Below are positions 44,304-52,873 of a stretch of DNA of 64,000 nt, piece after piece. Origin of the DNA: CAKRPJ01 sp934376955. GTDB lineage: Bacteria; Bacillota; Clostridia; Lachnospirales; Lachnospiraceae. The stretch is from contig CAKRPJ010000001.1 in the NCBI GenBank assembly GCA_934376955.1, positions 77,619 through 141,618 of the forward strand, read 5' to 3'. The notes below the pieces were generated by a model, which was not told where the DNA came from, made no database searches, and saw only the letters and a program-made list of their open reading frames with translations. A program made the translations under genes and the position numbers. The number at the start of each line of letters is the position of its first letter. Positions within the stretch are counted from its first letter, which is position 1.

Positions 44304-45737
44304 ATGACTCAAAATCTTACCCTTGTCACCCAAAAGCCTTTTGGCTCTCTGACCTGCAATGTATATCAGGACGGTTCCAATAAAAATGAATTCTACATGA
44401 CCCGTGAACAGGTCGGTGCAGCGTTGAATTATGAGCATCCTCGTATCGCAATTCAGCAGATTCATGAGCGGAATAAAGATAGATTGGACCCTCTTTCAAC
44501 CGTATGCAAAATGAATACAGTTGACGGTAAGTCCAGGGATGTATTTATTTACACCCTCCGCGGTGTTATGGAAATCTGCCGCTTCTCCCGCCAGCCCAAC
44601 GCGGATAAGTTCATGGATTTCGTATGGGATGTTATGGAATCCCTTTACCATGGCCGCAGTGTCCTCGCCACCCCGGACCAAACCTCCGCCGTCGCCATGC
44701 AAACCATCCAGGCCCTCGTTGATTCCACCCTCAAAACCCAGGCCGAAACCACCCGCTGCATGGTAACAATGACTTCCACCCTCGCTGCCCTCGCCAACCA
44801 CTTTGCCGGCGCTGTCCCCGCTCAGCAGCCTGCCCCGCAGCCCGTCACCGTCGCCCCTATGGATTATGCCGTCCATGATGAACCCGCCCCCAGCCCCAAA
44901 AACGAATCCACCCCGGCACCTGCCCCGCAAAAGTCAAATGTCTCTGTTGCTGTAACCTCCAAACCTGTATCCGCCCCCGTCACCTGGCGTGATGAAGTCT
45001 ACCAGACCATGGATAAAATCATCCGCAACGCCCCGGAGCTTTACCCCTCCCGCCGCGATATCCTCAGCCAGATCTACGCCAAAATGAAACGCGATTACGG
45101 CTTTGTCCAGGAGCAGGAGCGCATTAACTACCGCAAGTCCCACGCCTGTACTTCTTATATCTCCACCATCCAAATTATCAGCTCCTCCACTACCTACCGC
45201 GAAATCTTCAATTCTATTTTGAACGATCTCTATAACGATGCCATCATCAAGCACGTCCGCAAAAACGATTCCAACCCCAACTCTCAGCTTCCCATCGGTG
45301 TCCAGCGGGAACTCGGCCTCATTAAAAACGAACCCTGCATCATCAAATCTCCGGCCGCCCCCGTTCTGGATGAACAGCCCGTCCCCGCCCCCCTGCCGGA
45401 TGAATCCGCAAAACAGCCCAAGCCTGCCCCTTCTCAGTCCCTTTTGGATGAACGTGCTGCCGCCATCAATGCCGCCATTGCCAAGGCCGCTGCTATCTAC
45501 TACGATACCTCCTGCAACTTCTCCGTCACCTACCGCAACGTCTATAAAATCATGAACACTGATTGGAACGAAGCTCATATCCAGTTCCGTAACCGCTATA
45601 ACCGCACCGCCCAGCAGCTCAAAACCCTTGTCATGTACAGCGGCGTCCTGTTTGATCGCTTCAATACCGCCGTCAACACTTATATTAACGCCGCATCCAA
45701 GCCGGAAGTTGAATCCGCATCCAAGAAAGAGGCTTGA
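44304..45737 (+). CDS. BRO-N domain phage antirepressor-like protein
   Basis: 477 residues, AGAAAGGAAC upstream. Residues about 10-115 match a BRO N-terminal domain: FYMTREQVGAALNY, the RIAIQQIHERN helix, VFIYTLRGVMEICRFSRQP, then FMDFVWDVMESL. About 170-230 is a Pro/Ala-rich linker. The middle and C-terminal parts are helical with conserved-looking RNVYKIMNTDW. BRO proteins bind DNA and counter repressors or regulate gene expression. Length exceeds usual two-domain antirepressors. Confidence 0.7.
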   Translation: MTQNLTLVTQKPFGSLTCNVYQDGSNKNEFYMTREQVGAALNYEHPRIAIQQIHERNKDRLDPLSTVCKMNTVDGKSRDVFIYTLRGVMEICRFSRQPNADKFMDFVWDVMESLYHGRSVLATPDQTSAVAMQTIQALVDSTLKTQAETTRCMVTMTSTLAALANHFAGAVPAQQPAPQPVTVAPMDYAVHDEPAPSPKNESTPAPAPQKSNVSVAVTSKPVSAPVTWRDEVYQTMDKIIRNAPELYPSRRDILSQIYAKMKRDYGFVQEQERINYRKSHACTSYISTIQIISSSTTYREIFNSILNDLYNDAIIKHVRKNDSNPNSQLPIGVQRELGLIKNEPCIIKSPAAPVLDEQPVPAPLPDESAKQPKPAPSQSLLDERAAAINAAIAKAAAIYYDTSCNFSVTYRNVYKIMNTDWNEAHIQFRNRYNRTAQQLKTLVMYSGVLFDRFNTAVNTYINAASKPEVESASKKEA

Positions 45738-45740
45738 AAT

Positions 45741-46346
45741 ATGTCCACCCTCACCATCCCCGTTCAAACCAAACAAACCCTCACCGGCACCTACGCCAAA
45801 TCCGGCAATGATCTTTATTTTATCTCCGAAGAACCCGACCTCTTCCCTCCCAACCCCCGCACGGATTGGGATTGCTACTCCACATTCTATATCGCCCCCA
45901 ACCGTTATTTCTCCGGTGATAAACCTGTCAGCGCTTTTGTCCCTGATGTCAAAGCTGGCATTGAACCTGAATACGTCAAACTTCCTATCTATGCCTACAT
46001 TCACTCCGCCATCGCTCTCTCCACCACGCTGTTCTATGATGATTTTGATTCCAGCCTTGCCGGTTTCGCCGTCTGCACCCGCCAGAACGTAGCTGACCTC
46101 GGCTACTCCACCCCGGACTGGCGCTCTCGTGCGGAGAACGTGATCAAAAGTGAGCTTGAACTCTATCAGCAGTACCTCAACGGCGAAGCAAAAACTCTCA
46201 CCCTCTATCAATATAACCCCGATTCCAATGAGTGGGAAGAAAACGATTCCTGCGGCGGCTGCTATAACATCGAATCCGATCAGGATATGGTTGATGTCTT
46301 CTTTTCTAACGCCACCGCCCTCGACCATCCCGATTTTGAATCCTGA
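45741..46346 (+). CDS. Hypothetical protein of a common phage family
   Basis: 201 residues. The order NPRTDWDCYSTF, LPIYAYIHSAIALSTTLF, DSSLAGFAVCTRQNV, a YQQYLNGEA helix and a Cys-Gly-Gly-Cys end matches a widespread phage/plasmid protein whose typical form begins NPRxxDNLGT. Function of that family is not known to me. Starts four bases after the BRO gene. Confidence 0.55.
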   Translation: MSTLTIPVQTKQTLTGTYAKSGNDLYFISEEPDLFPPNPRTDWDCYSTFYIAPNRYFSGDKPVSAFVPDVKAGIEPEYVKLPIYAYIHSAIALSTTLFYDDFDSSLAGFAVCTRQNVADLGYSTPDWRSRAENVIKSELELYQQYLNGEAKTLTLYQYNPDSNEWEENDSCGGCYNIESDQDMVDVFFSNATALDHPDFES

Positions 46347-46378
46347 ACCCCCTACATACAAAAAAGGAAGTTGATCTT

Positions 46379-47134
46379 ATGCTTTACACCGTCAACGGTC
46401 ACGAATATTCTTCCGATTCCACCCCCAACCAAAAAATTCTCGACCAGCTCATCAACCGCGAAGTCTTCTGCAATATGAACCAGGAAATGGATTTTATCCT
46501 CTCCGCCCTCGCTTATGACGCTAGTATCCCGGAAGCTCCTCCTTTCGATGAATCCGATTACGAATCCGCGATCTGTGATGCTTCCTCCCAAACCTGCTCC
46601 GAGTGCGGTAATTCCAGCTACTTTGATGAAGTTGACGTCACGGACCTCGATGATTCCAAATTCCAAAACCCGAATTATGATTCTGACGCCCCGGAACCTG
46701 TGGACCCCTATATCTGCCCCGTCTGCGGCCTAACCTATCCCACTCTTGCCCAAGCCCGTGCCTGCTGCGAGTCCGAAACTGTTTATGTCTGCCAGTGTTG
46801 CGGTGCTGTCTACAGCGACGATGAATACGATGACCTCGACACCACCCCGCCCGAAATCTTTGAATGGTGGGCAGTCTCCAACTGGTTCGGTGAAAAGCTC
46901 AAAGCCCGCGGTGAAGTCGTTCTTGATTGCTGGGGCAAGTCCTACTGGGGCCGCCAAACTACCGGTCAGCCCATCTCTCTTGATTTCGTTATCGCCTCCA
47001 TCGCCAAGGAAATGCAAATTCTGGATGGCCAGCCCCATTCCTGGGCACCCGAACCCCAGTCCAAATCCGCTATCTTCGCCCCTGACCCTGTTTCGGAGGC
47101 GAATCGCGCTGCTTGGGAGGTGACTCATCTATGA
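46379..47134 (+). CDS. Acidic multi-zinc-ribbon protein
   Basis: 251 residues, AAAAAGGAAG upstream. Three Cys clusters: CSECGN near 75, CPVCGLT near 113, and CQCCGAVYSDDE near 138. Very Asp/Glu-rich between them. Could bind nucleic acid or act as an adaptor. Stop overlaps the next start. Confidence 0.55.
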   Translation: MLYTVNGHEYSSDSTPNQKILDQLINREVFCNMNQEMDFILSALAYDASIPEAPPFDESDYESAICDASSQTCSECGNSSYFDEVDVTDLDDSKFQNPNYDSDAPEPVDPYICPVCGLTYPTLAQARACCESETVYVCQCCGAVYSDDEYDDLDTTPPEIFEWWAVSNWFGEKLKARGEVVLDCWGKSYWGRQTTGQPISLDFVIASIAKEMQILDGQPHSWAPEPQSKSAIFAPDPVSEANRAAWEVTHL

Positions 47135-47517
47135 CCTTCCAAGACCTCTACCTCGGCCAACACGTCCGCATTCTCTCCTGGGATGAACTCAATTCCATCA
47201 GCTACTATGGTATTGATGGTATTCGCTTGCCAGATGACACATTCTTTCATGACAAAATGAAATACCTCTGCGGTGCCACTCTCACCATCGTAAACGAACC
47301 TTCCTATTCTGACAGCGATGAAGATTATCTTTCTCCCGATATCTTCCAGTTCGATGATCCTCTTCTCTCTTTCTCTCATGACATCCCCTCTATATTTGGA
47401 TTCCGCTACTGGCTCCTCTCACCCGCCATGCTCGCCCCTCTTAACGAATCCCCTTCCGTCATTCCTCCCGTCATCTCTTTTGACCAACTCCTTGCCGGAG
47501 GTGAACTTCCTCAATGA
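47131..47517 (+). CDS. SFDDLL-tag family protein 8
   Basis: 128 residues, TGGGAGGTGA upstream. LGQHVRILSWDELNS and MKYLCGATLTI mark the N-terminal domain; ends VISFDQLLAGGELPQ. Opens the second cluster. Confidence 0.6.
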   Translation: MTFQDLYLGQHVRILSWDELNSISYYGIDGIRLPDDTFFHDKMKYLCGATLTIVNEPSYSDSDEDYLSPDIFQFDDPLLSFSHDIPSIFGFRYWLLSPAMLAPLNESPSVIPPVISFDQLLAGGELPQ

Positions 47518-47849
47518 ACCCTCTTAACCCTGCCGATTACCCTACCTACAACATTGGTGATAAAGTTACCATCCGCCAATGGGATGATATGGAATCCGAA
47601 TTTGGTTTGGACGAATATGGTGAAATCAAAGTTCCAGAATTTTTCACAGAGTCTATGAAACAATATTGCGGACAGACACTCCCTATTGTTTATGTACACC
47701 GCCATGTACCTCCAACTTTTGATTCTTATTATCTCGGCGGTAGTTCTAGGACTTTTTCTTCCCCTATGTTCGAACAATCCAAACCCCAATCCATTCCACC
47801 CTCTTCTCTCTCCTTTGATTCTCTTCTCCAAGGTGGTGACTTCTTTTGA
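47514..47849 (+). CDS. SFDDLL-tag family protein 9
   Basis: 111 residues. N-terminal half is nearly the same as protein 7 (same VGD/IGD, RQWDDMESEFGLDEYG and MKQYCGQTLPI), including at DNA level around 47570-47610 versus 43310-43350. Ends SLSFDSLLQGGDFF. Confidence 0.6.
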   Translation: MNPLNPADYPTYNIGDKVTIRQWDDMESEFGLDEYGEIKVPEFFTESMKQYCGQTLPIVYVHRHVPPTFDSYYLGGSSRTFSSPMFEQSKPQSIPPSSLSFDSLLQGGDFF

Positions 47850-48256
47850 TTCCTCCTGAAACAACCGATCTTTTTTACCCCACCATCCTTCCTAACCAAA
47901 AAATTCTCCTTCCCTCCTTCGCTCAATGTAAAGCTCTCTATGATGATTTTCGCCAAAGCTCTAATCTACGCAAACAATTCATCGCTCACCATATGAACTT
48001 GCCAATTGGGGTTAGTTGCGGCTTCTATCCTGTTTCTAACTTTAACGCCGTTTCCCGCGGTGATTTTGATTCCCCTCAAATCGTCACCGCCACAGGTGTC
48101 TGCAATCAAAATTTCTTTCAGTTCACCACCCAGGACGGCAAAATGTATTACGCTTCAAAAATTTATGCCGCCTACCAATCTCTTATTGAATCCTCCCCCG
48201 TGCCTACTCCTCCCTCTTCCATTTCCTTCGATGATTTACTTCAAGGTGGTGCTTAA
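47846..48256 (+). CDS. SFDDLL-tag family protein 10, different N-terminus
   Basis: 136 residues starting TTG that overlaps the upstream stop, with AAGGTGG upstream. It lacks the VGD/WDDM domain; its first 100 residues are a different fold with FYPVSNFNAVSRGDF, yet it ends SISFDDLLQGGA. Confidence 0.55.
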   Translation: MIPPETTDLFYPTILPNQKILLPSFAQCKALYDDFRQSSNLRKQFIAHHMNLPIGVSCGFYPVSNFNAVSRGDFDSPQIVTATGVCNQNFFQFTTQDGKMYYASKIYAAYQSLIESSPVPTPPSSISFDDLLQGGA

Positions 48257-48259
48257 CCT

Positions 48260-48577
48260 ATGCCGTTTTATCCTCACAAATTTCAGCCTGGCGATACGGT
48301 CACAATCCGCACTTGGGATGATATGCTCTCTCAATATGGCAGCCTGGGTGAACAACTATGGATTAAAACCCCTTATGCAGCCTTTACAAATAGTATGAAA
48401 CAGTATTGCGGTCGCTCTTTCAAAGTCAAAAGTATCCGGCCATCCCTTAACGACGAACATTGGATCTATGTATTAGACGGCAGCCGGAACGCTTTTACTG
48501 AAGACATGTTCGTTTTAGCCCCACCTGTTCCTGCTTCTACCATTTCTTTCGACGATCTTATGAAAGGAGCCACATAA
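48260..48577 (+). CDS. SFDDLL-tag family protein 11
   Basis: 105 residues. FQPGDTVTIRTWDDMLSQYG and MKQYCGRSFKV, then tag TISFDDLMKGAT. Ribosome site AAGGTGG lies in the previous gene's tag codons. Confidence 0.6.
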   Translation: MPFYPHKFQPGDTVTIRTWDDMLSQYGSLGEQLWIKTPYAAFTNSMKQYCGRSFKVKSIRPSLNDEHWIYVLDGSRNAFTEDMFVLAPPVPASTISFDDLMKGAT

Positions 48578-48876
48578 TGAGTTCGTATTTTCCTCAAGTC
48601 GGTGATTTTGTTATGATCCGCCCCTGGGATGATATGGTAAAAGAGTTTGGCACTGATTCCTATGGGGATATCCCAACACTTCCTGCCGCCATCTTTCAAA
48701 GTATGAAACAATATTGCGGTCATTTCTACACTGTTGAAAGTGTAATCACTACCGCTGTTGGCTCCTGGTGCTCTTTTGCGGATGTAAACTATGATTTTCC
48801 TGTCTGTTCTCTTGTGTTACCCGTCTTTGAATTCTCTCTCACCTTTGATGACCTTCTGAAAGGAGCCGCTTTATGA
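48577..48876 (+). CDS. SFDDLL-tag family protein 12
   Basis: 99 residues. VGDFVMIRPWDDMVKEFG and MKQYCGHFYTV, then tag SLTFDDLLKGAAL. Start shares a base with the upstream stop. Confidence 0.6.
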   Translation: MSSYFPQVGDFVMIRPWDDMVKEFGTDSYGDIPTLPAAIFQSMKQYCGHFYTVESVITTAVGSWCSFADVNYDFPVCSLVLPVFEFSLTFDDLLKGAAL

Positions 48877-49190
48877 ATTTCAATCCTCAGTCCGGTGATA
48901 CCGTCACTATCCGTACATGGGATGACATGGCAGAAGAATACGGTTTGAATGAAAGTGGTGGAATTAAAACTCCGTATATCACCATTTTGCAAGGTATGAA
49001 ACAATTCTGCGGCCACTCTTACATTGTAAAAAAGGCTTACAATACATCTGATAGACGAACGTATTCTTTTTACGATTTTCCTTTTTACTTCCCTATCTGT
49101 GCTCTCGCCAGTTATTCTCCCTCCCTGCAGTCCATCCCCATTTCCTCCATCTCTTTTGATTCCCTCATCCAGCCTCTCACCACCCCCTGA
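48873..49190 (+). CDS. SFDDLL-tag family protein 13
   Basis: 105 residues. SGDTVTIRTWDDMAEEYG and MKQFCGHSYIV, then SISFDSLIQPLTTP, a tag with extra residues after it. Last of the second cluster. Confidence 0.6.
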   Translation: MNFNPQSGDTVTIRTWDDMAEEYGLNESGGIKTPYITILQGMKQFCGHSYIVKKAYNTSDRRTYSFYDFPFYFPICALASYSPSLQSIPISSISFDSLIQPLTTP

Positions 49191-49203
49191 AAGGACTACT
49201 CCA

Positions 49204-49644
49204 ATGAAACAATTTTTCCAAACTGACCCGGACACCCGCCAGTATTGCCGCGCCCTCTCTCCCACTACATACCAGTTCACCGACATCGTTCCTTTTCACT
49301 CCAAAGCGGCTTCTCTCTACCGTGATTATTATGCCGTCGCCGCCGAGACGATCGACCTCTCTGCCTACACCATCCGCCAGCTGGAACAAGCCGTTGAGCC
49401 TTATTACTGTTCTCTGCGCGGTCTTGTCTCCGCCTATGGTTCTGATACCACCTTGCCGGAAATCCTGCAGATCATCGCGGAATGTGTCTTTGAAAACATT
49501 GAAACCCCAAAACTTGTTTCCCCTGCTGCTGATTACCCCCGTGTTGTCTCCTACCAACGCCAGTGGATCTCCCGCCAGGAATCCACCCCCGGCCTTCCCA
49601 AAACGATGTTCAAATCCCTCACCGATTCCGCCGCCGCATCTTAA
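49204..49644 (+). CDS. Hypothetical protein
   Basis: 146 residues, GAAAGGAC upstream. Helical; no known motif. It does not carry the C-terminal tag of its neighbours. Confidence 0.5.
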   Translation: MKQFFQTDPDTRQYCRALSPTTYQFTDIVPFHSKAASLYRDYYAVAAETIDLSAYTIRQLEQAVEPYYCSLRGLVSAYGSDTTLPEILQIIAECVFENIETPKLVSPAADYPRVVSYQRQWISRQESTPGLPKTMFKSLTDSAAAS

Positions 49645-49661
49645 ATTAAGGAGATGATTCT

Positions 49662-50063
49662 ATGTCTTACTTCAACCGCTACACTCTCGATGTCTTCCGC
49701 GATGATACCCCCGCTTTTATCCCGGAGCAAACCCGCTGTGCCATCCAGCATGAACTCCAAACCCTTTACGCCGATGCTTCCCCTTGCCTCAGACCTTTCG
49801 ATCCTTCCGCCTATTTTTATGATGACGAGAATGATATCCTCACCTTCGACCCCGAAAACGAATGTCCGTTCGATGTCGCCAACGATATGATCGCCCTCTC
49901 CCGCTCCTTCCCTTCCCTCACCTTCCGTATTACCTCCAAAGGCGAATGTGACGATGACTACTGGCGTCAGTATTTTGTCAATGGCAAAACCTGTACCTGC
50001 CCCGGCAAAATCGAAATCACTTACACCCCCTATAACCCCCGCAATCTCGAAGCCCCGTACTGA
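49662..50063 (+). CDS. Hypothetical protein
   Basis: 133 residues, AAGGAGATG upstream. Acidic, with a Cys pair (KTCTCPG) near 105. Unknown. Confidence 0.5.
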   Translation: MSYFNRYTLDVFRDDTPAFIPEQTRCAIQHELQTLYADASPCLRPFDPSAYFYDDENDILTFDPENECPFDVANDMIALSRSFPSLTFRITSKGECDDDYWRQYFVNGKTCTCPGKIEITYTPYNPRNLEAPY

Positions 50064-50157
50064 TAAGCGTACCACTTCCCGTTTTTGTAATATTTTCCAC
50101 CACCTTGTTTTATTTTTAACATTGTTCTATAACAAAAATTAAAAGGAGTACATAGTT

Positions 50158-51294
50158 ATGAAAATCGTCAACACCGGCATCAAGTACCAGATCTACGATG
50201 ATTCCCTTCGCACCTTTGATTCCCTGCCCGCCGCCACCTACTGTGTCCGTTTTTCCAAGCTCAGCGGCTTCTATCTGGAATCCCGCCCCAATATGCAGGT
50301 CAACGAAACTGTCTATGGCCCGCATGAATCCAAGGTCGAAAAAGTTATAGCGTCCTACAACGCTTTTCCGCGTTCTCTTGGCGTCATCCTTAGCGGCGCA
50401 AAAGGTATCGGCAAGTCCATGTTCGCTCGCCTGCTCTCCACCCGCGCCATCTCTGCCGGCTTGCCCGTCCTCATTGTCGATGAAGCCATCCCCGGCATCG
50501 CCTCCTACCTCGAATCCATCGACCAGGAAGTCATGATCCTCTTTGATGAATTCGATAAAACCTTCGCCCACCCCTCCGATAATGATAAAACCGATCCTCA
50601 GTCCACCATGCTCTCCCTGTTCGATGGCACCTCCAACGGCAAGCGTCTCTTCGTTGTCACCTGTAATGATCTCAAAGGTCTCAATGATTTCCTCGTCAAC
50701 CGCCCCGGCCGTTTCCATTACCACTTCCGCTTCGATTACCCCACCGCCGATGAAATCCGCACCTACATGCAGGATAAGCTCAAGCCGGAATATTATGACC
50801 AGATCGATGCCGTCATCGGTTTTGCCGGTCGCGTTGACCTCAATTATGACTGCCTGCGTTCCATCGCCTTTGAACTCAACACCGGCCTGCCTTTCACGGA
50901 AGCCATCAAGGATCTGAACATTGTCAACCTCAACGCTGAGCACTATAACATCACCATGAAATTCGCAAACGGTATTGTCTATACCGCCAGCAATGTCCGC
51001 TGTGATCTCTTCGATCCCTCCTCGGAAGAATACGTTCGCTTCTTTAACAAAAACGGTGATTTTGTCTTCGAAGTCACCTACAACAATGATTCCGTTCAGT
51101 TCGATAAAACCTCCGGCACTCCCTTTGTTGAAGGCAAAGACCTCTCGTTTGAATACCGCCACATCTCCGATGATGAACTCTCTGACCCGGATGAAAAGGC
51201 TTGCTATGATGCCATCGCCCAGATCAAATCCACCACTCCCGCCGCTCTCGCCTTCCGCCGCACCCGCTCCCGCGATATCCACTACGCCGTCTAA
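50158..51294 (+). CDS. AAA+ ATPase
   Basis: 378 residues, AAAAGGAG upstream. Walker A GAKGIGKS at 80-87, Walker B ILFDEFD near 127-133, a TCND sensor-1 segment and NRPGRF with the arginine finger. Residues 1-70 are a distinct N-terminal domain; the part after about 260 is beta-rich and unknown. A stand-alone remodelling ATPase; its place in the accessory operon gives no certain substrate. Confidence 0.8.
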   Translation: MKIVNTGIKYQIYDDSLRTFDSLPAATYCVRFSKLSGFYLESRPNMQVNETVYGPHESKVEKVIASYNAFPRSLGVILSGAKGIGKSMFARLLSTRAISAGLPVLIVDEAIPGIASYLESIDQEVMILFDEFDKTFAHPSDNDKTDPQSTMLSLFDGTSNGKRLFVVTCNDLKGLNDFLVNRPGRFHYHFRFDYPTADEIRTYMQDKLKPEYYDQIDAVIGFAGRVDLNYDCLRSIAFELNTGLPFTEAIKDLNIVNLNAEHYNITMKFANGIVYTASNVRCDLFDPSSEEYVRFFNKNGDFVFEVTYNNDSVQFDKTSGTPFVEGKDLSFEYRHISDDELSDPDEKACYDAIAQIKSTTPAALAFRRTRSRDIHYAV

Positions 51295-51365
51295 AGGGGG
51301 TTGTCCCAGTAGCAGCCGTCAGCATCGACACGGTAGATTCTTACAATTTTACGGGGGTATGAATT

Positions 51366-51599
51366 ATGTTGATTAAGAATATCAAGTGGGATACAGATGG
51401 TGATATAGAGGCTCTTGCCTCTTTGCCAACTGAGGTTTGCACGCCGTCGTTTTTACGAGAGGAACAGTATGACGATATCGAAGAATTCCTCGATGATGTC
51501 TCGGATTGGCTCTCGGACGAATATAGCTGGTGCCATTTCGGATTCGAGACGGAAACCAACGATGGAGGAATTATCAAATGCGATACGCTGCCCGAATAA
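51366..51599 (+). CDS. Small acidic protein in inserted segment
   Basis: 77 residues, ACGGGGGT upstream. IKWDTDGDIEALASLP and a DVSDWLSDEY helix; typical of small proteins of Firmicute conjugative elements. Base composition differs sharply from the operon to the left, marking the insertion. Unknown. Confidence 0.55.
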   Translation: MLIKNIKWDTDGDIEALASLPTEVCTPSFLREEQYDDIEEFLDDVSDWLSDEYSWCHFGFETETNDGGIIKCDTLPE

Positions 51600-51619
51600 G
51601 GCAGAAAGGAGAAAATATC

Positions 51620-52369
51620 ATGAACAATACAATCGTTTCTCCTGCCGAATATTTCGAACAGGTAAAAAGCCGAAAGCAGACAATGACGGATGCCGGACTT
51701 TCTCAACTATATGAGAACTGCATTGCTCTTCTCGAAGAGTATCAGCGTTCCGGGCAAATTACTGCGCAGAAAAAGCTGCTTTTCCACATCGACAATATCA
51801 CACGAGAAAAGAAGCTGCTTGACCTCGGCATTGATACCTTTGTCTACAAAAGTGATGTGGACGATTTTATCCATATGGTAGACAACAAGGTCGTCAAAAT
51901 TGTGGAGTTGGAGAATTATCAGCGGCGGATTCCGGAAGAAATCATTTAGAAAATCGAATGCTGCAAGGGTATTTTCGATAAGATGTATGTAATCTTCACG
52001 GATTACACAAAGCGCGAGGAGCGAAGAGTCGAGGCTATCAAAAGAGAAAAGGACCCCATTCTTTTTGGGACTTTCCAAGATACCGCAACAAGAACCGTGG
52101 TAGAACGCTTTTATTTCATCGGCGATTGGACGGATGAATATTGCGATTTAACATTGGATAAGATGGTTGCCGTTGTCAAAGAAAAGGCTGACAAGGACAT
52201 CGTAAAGAAGTTCTCTACGCCGGAAAGCATCCGCGAGTTGAGCGACCAACTTAACAATCTGGATGAGTCCATGAACGGGTTGTACCGCCAACGCGAAAAG
52301 GCTCCCGCACCCAAGAAAGGGTTCTTCGACCGAGTACGCACAGCGTTTCGTTCTCTGAAAGGAGAATGA
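51620..52369 (+). CDS. Hypothetical protein interrupted by in-frame TAG
   Basis: AGAAAGGAG upstream of ATG. Codons 1-109 are open, then TAG at 51947-51949, and the same frame continues without another stop to 52369. The two parts read as one helical protein (KIVELENYQRRIPEEII before, KGIFDKMYVIFTDY after). It is either a nonsense-mutated gene, a readthrough gene, or two products. ATG at 51983 lacks a ribosome site. Confidence 0.55.
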
Positions 52370-52370
52370 A

Positions 52371-52790
52371 ATGGCAAAAGTGGATTTGACCGAAGATGAA
52401 GTTTATTCGCAACTTCGCTCTGTTTCTAATTCAAAAGGAAACGGTATTTACGATGCTTTACGTTCTGCCGATATTCCTTGGGACTTTTCTTCTTCTTTTA
52501 CTTTGCTTCGTATTGTCCGCACAGAAGCAGAATTGACACCGCTTGTTTTTACTGGTGATGCAGAGACCGTCAACTTTATGAAAGAGGTTGCGGAGGTAGA
52601 AGAAGGAAAGAGATGCGATTGCTGTGGTCAGCTTATCACAACACCCTTATGGGATATGCCCTATGGTTCATTGTGTGATGAATGCAGCAAACGCCTTGAC
52701 GAGCAGGTTTACGGCAAATACGAAACGCCTTGGCAAAAAGTAGAACAGGGGAGGGAAGAGCGTTCCACTCCTTGGTGGTTTGACCTTTGA
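52371..52790 (+). CDS. Zinc-ribbon hypothetical protein
   Basis: 139 residues, AAAGGAG upstream and one base after the previous stop. Cys pairs CDCCGQ and CDEC at about 81-105 form a zinc ribbon. Unknown. Confidence 0.55.
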   Translation: MAKVDLTEDEVYSQLRSVSNSKGNGIYDALRSADIPWDFSSSFTLLRIVRTEAELTPLVFTGDAETVNFMKEVAEVEEGKRCDCCGQLITTPLWDMPYGSLCDECSKRLDEQVYGKYETPWQKVEQGREERSTPWWFDL

Positions 52791-52873
52791 AGTCAGAAAG
52801 GAAACGAATGAGCAGATGGAATGTTTTTTTGTAGCGAAAACGCTTCTTATCGTATTTATTATCGCCAAATTGA

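Noticed and set aside
39519..49190. Diversity-generating retroelement using the RT and the paralogous cluster
   Set aside because: I see no template/variable repeat pair differing at adenines, and the paralogues differ along their whole middle with a conserved end, unlike DGR targets.
28060..50075. Many long minus-strand open frames, Gly/Val/Asp-rich, up to 475 codons
   Set aside because: They lie antisense to plus-strand genes with good ribosome sites and arise from the C/T-rich coding strand, which avoids stops on the other strand. None has a convincing ribosome site or domain.
51947..51949. TAG recoded as an amino acid throughout the phage
   Set aside because: TAG also ends genes at 12583 and 57329 where stops look genuine, so the standard code with a local event is simpler.
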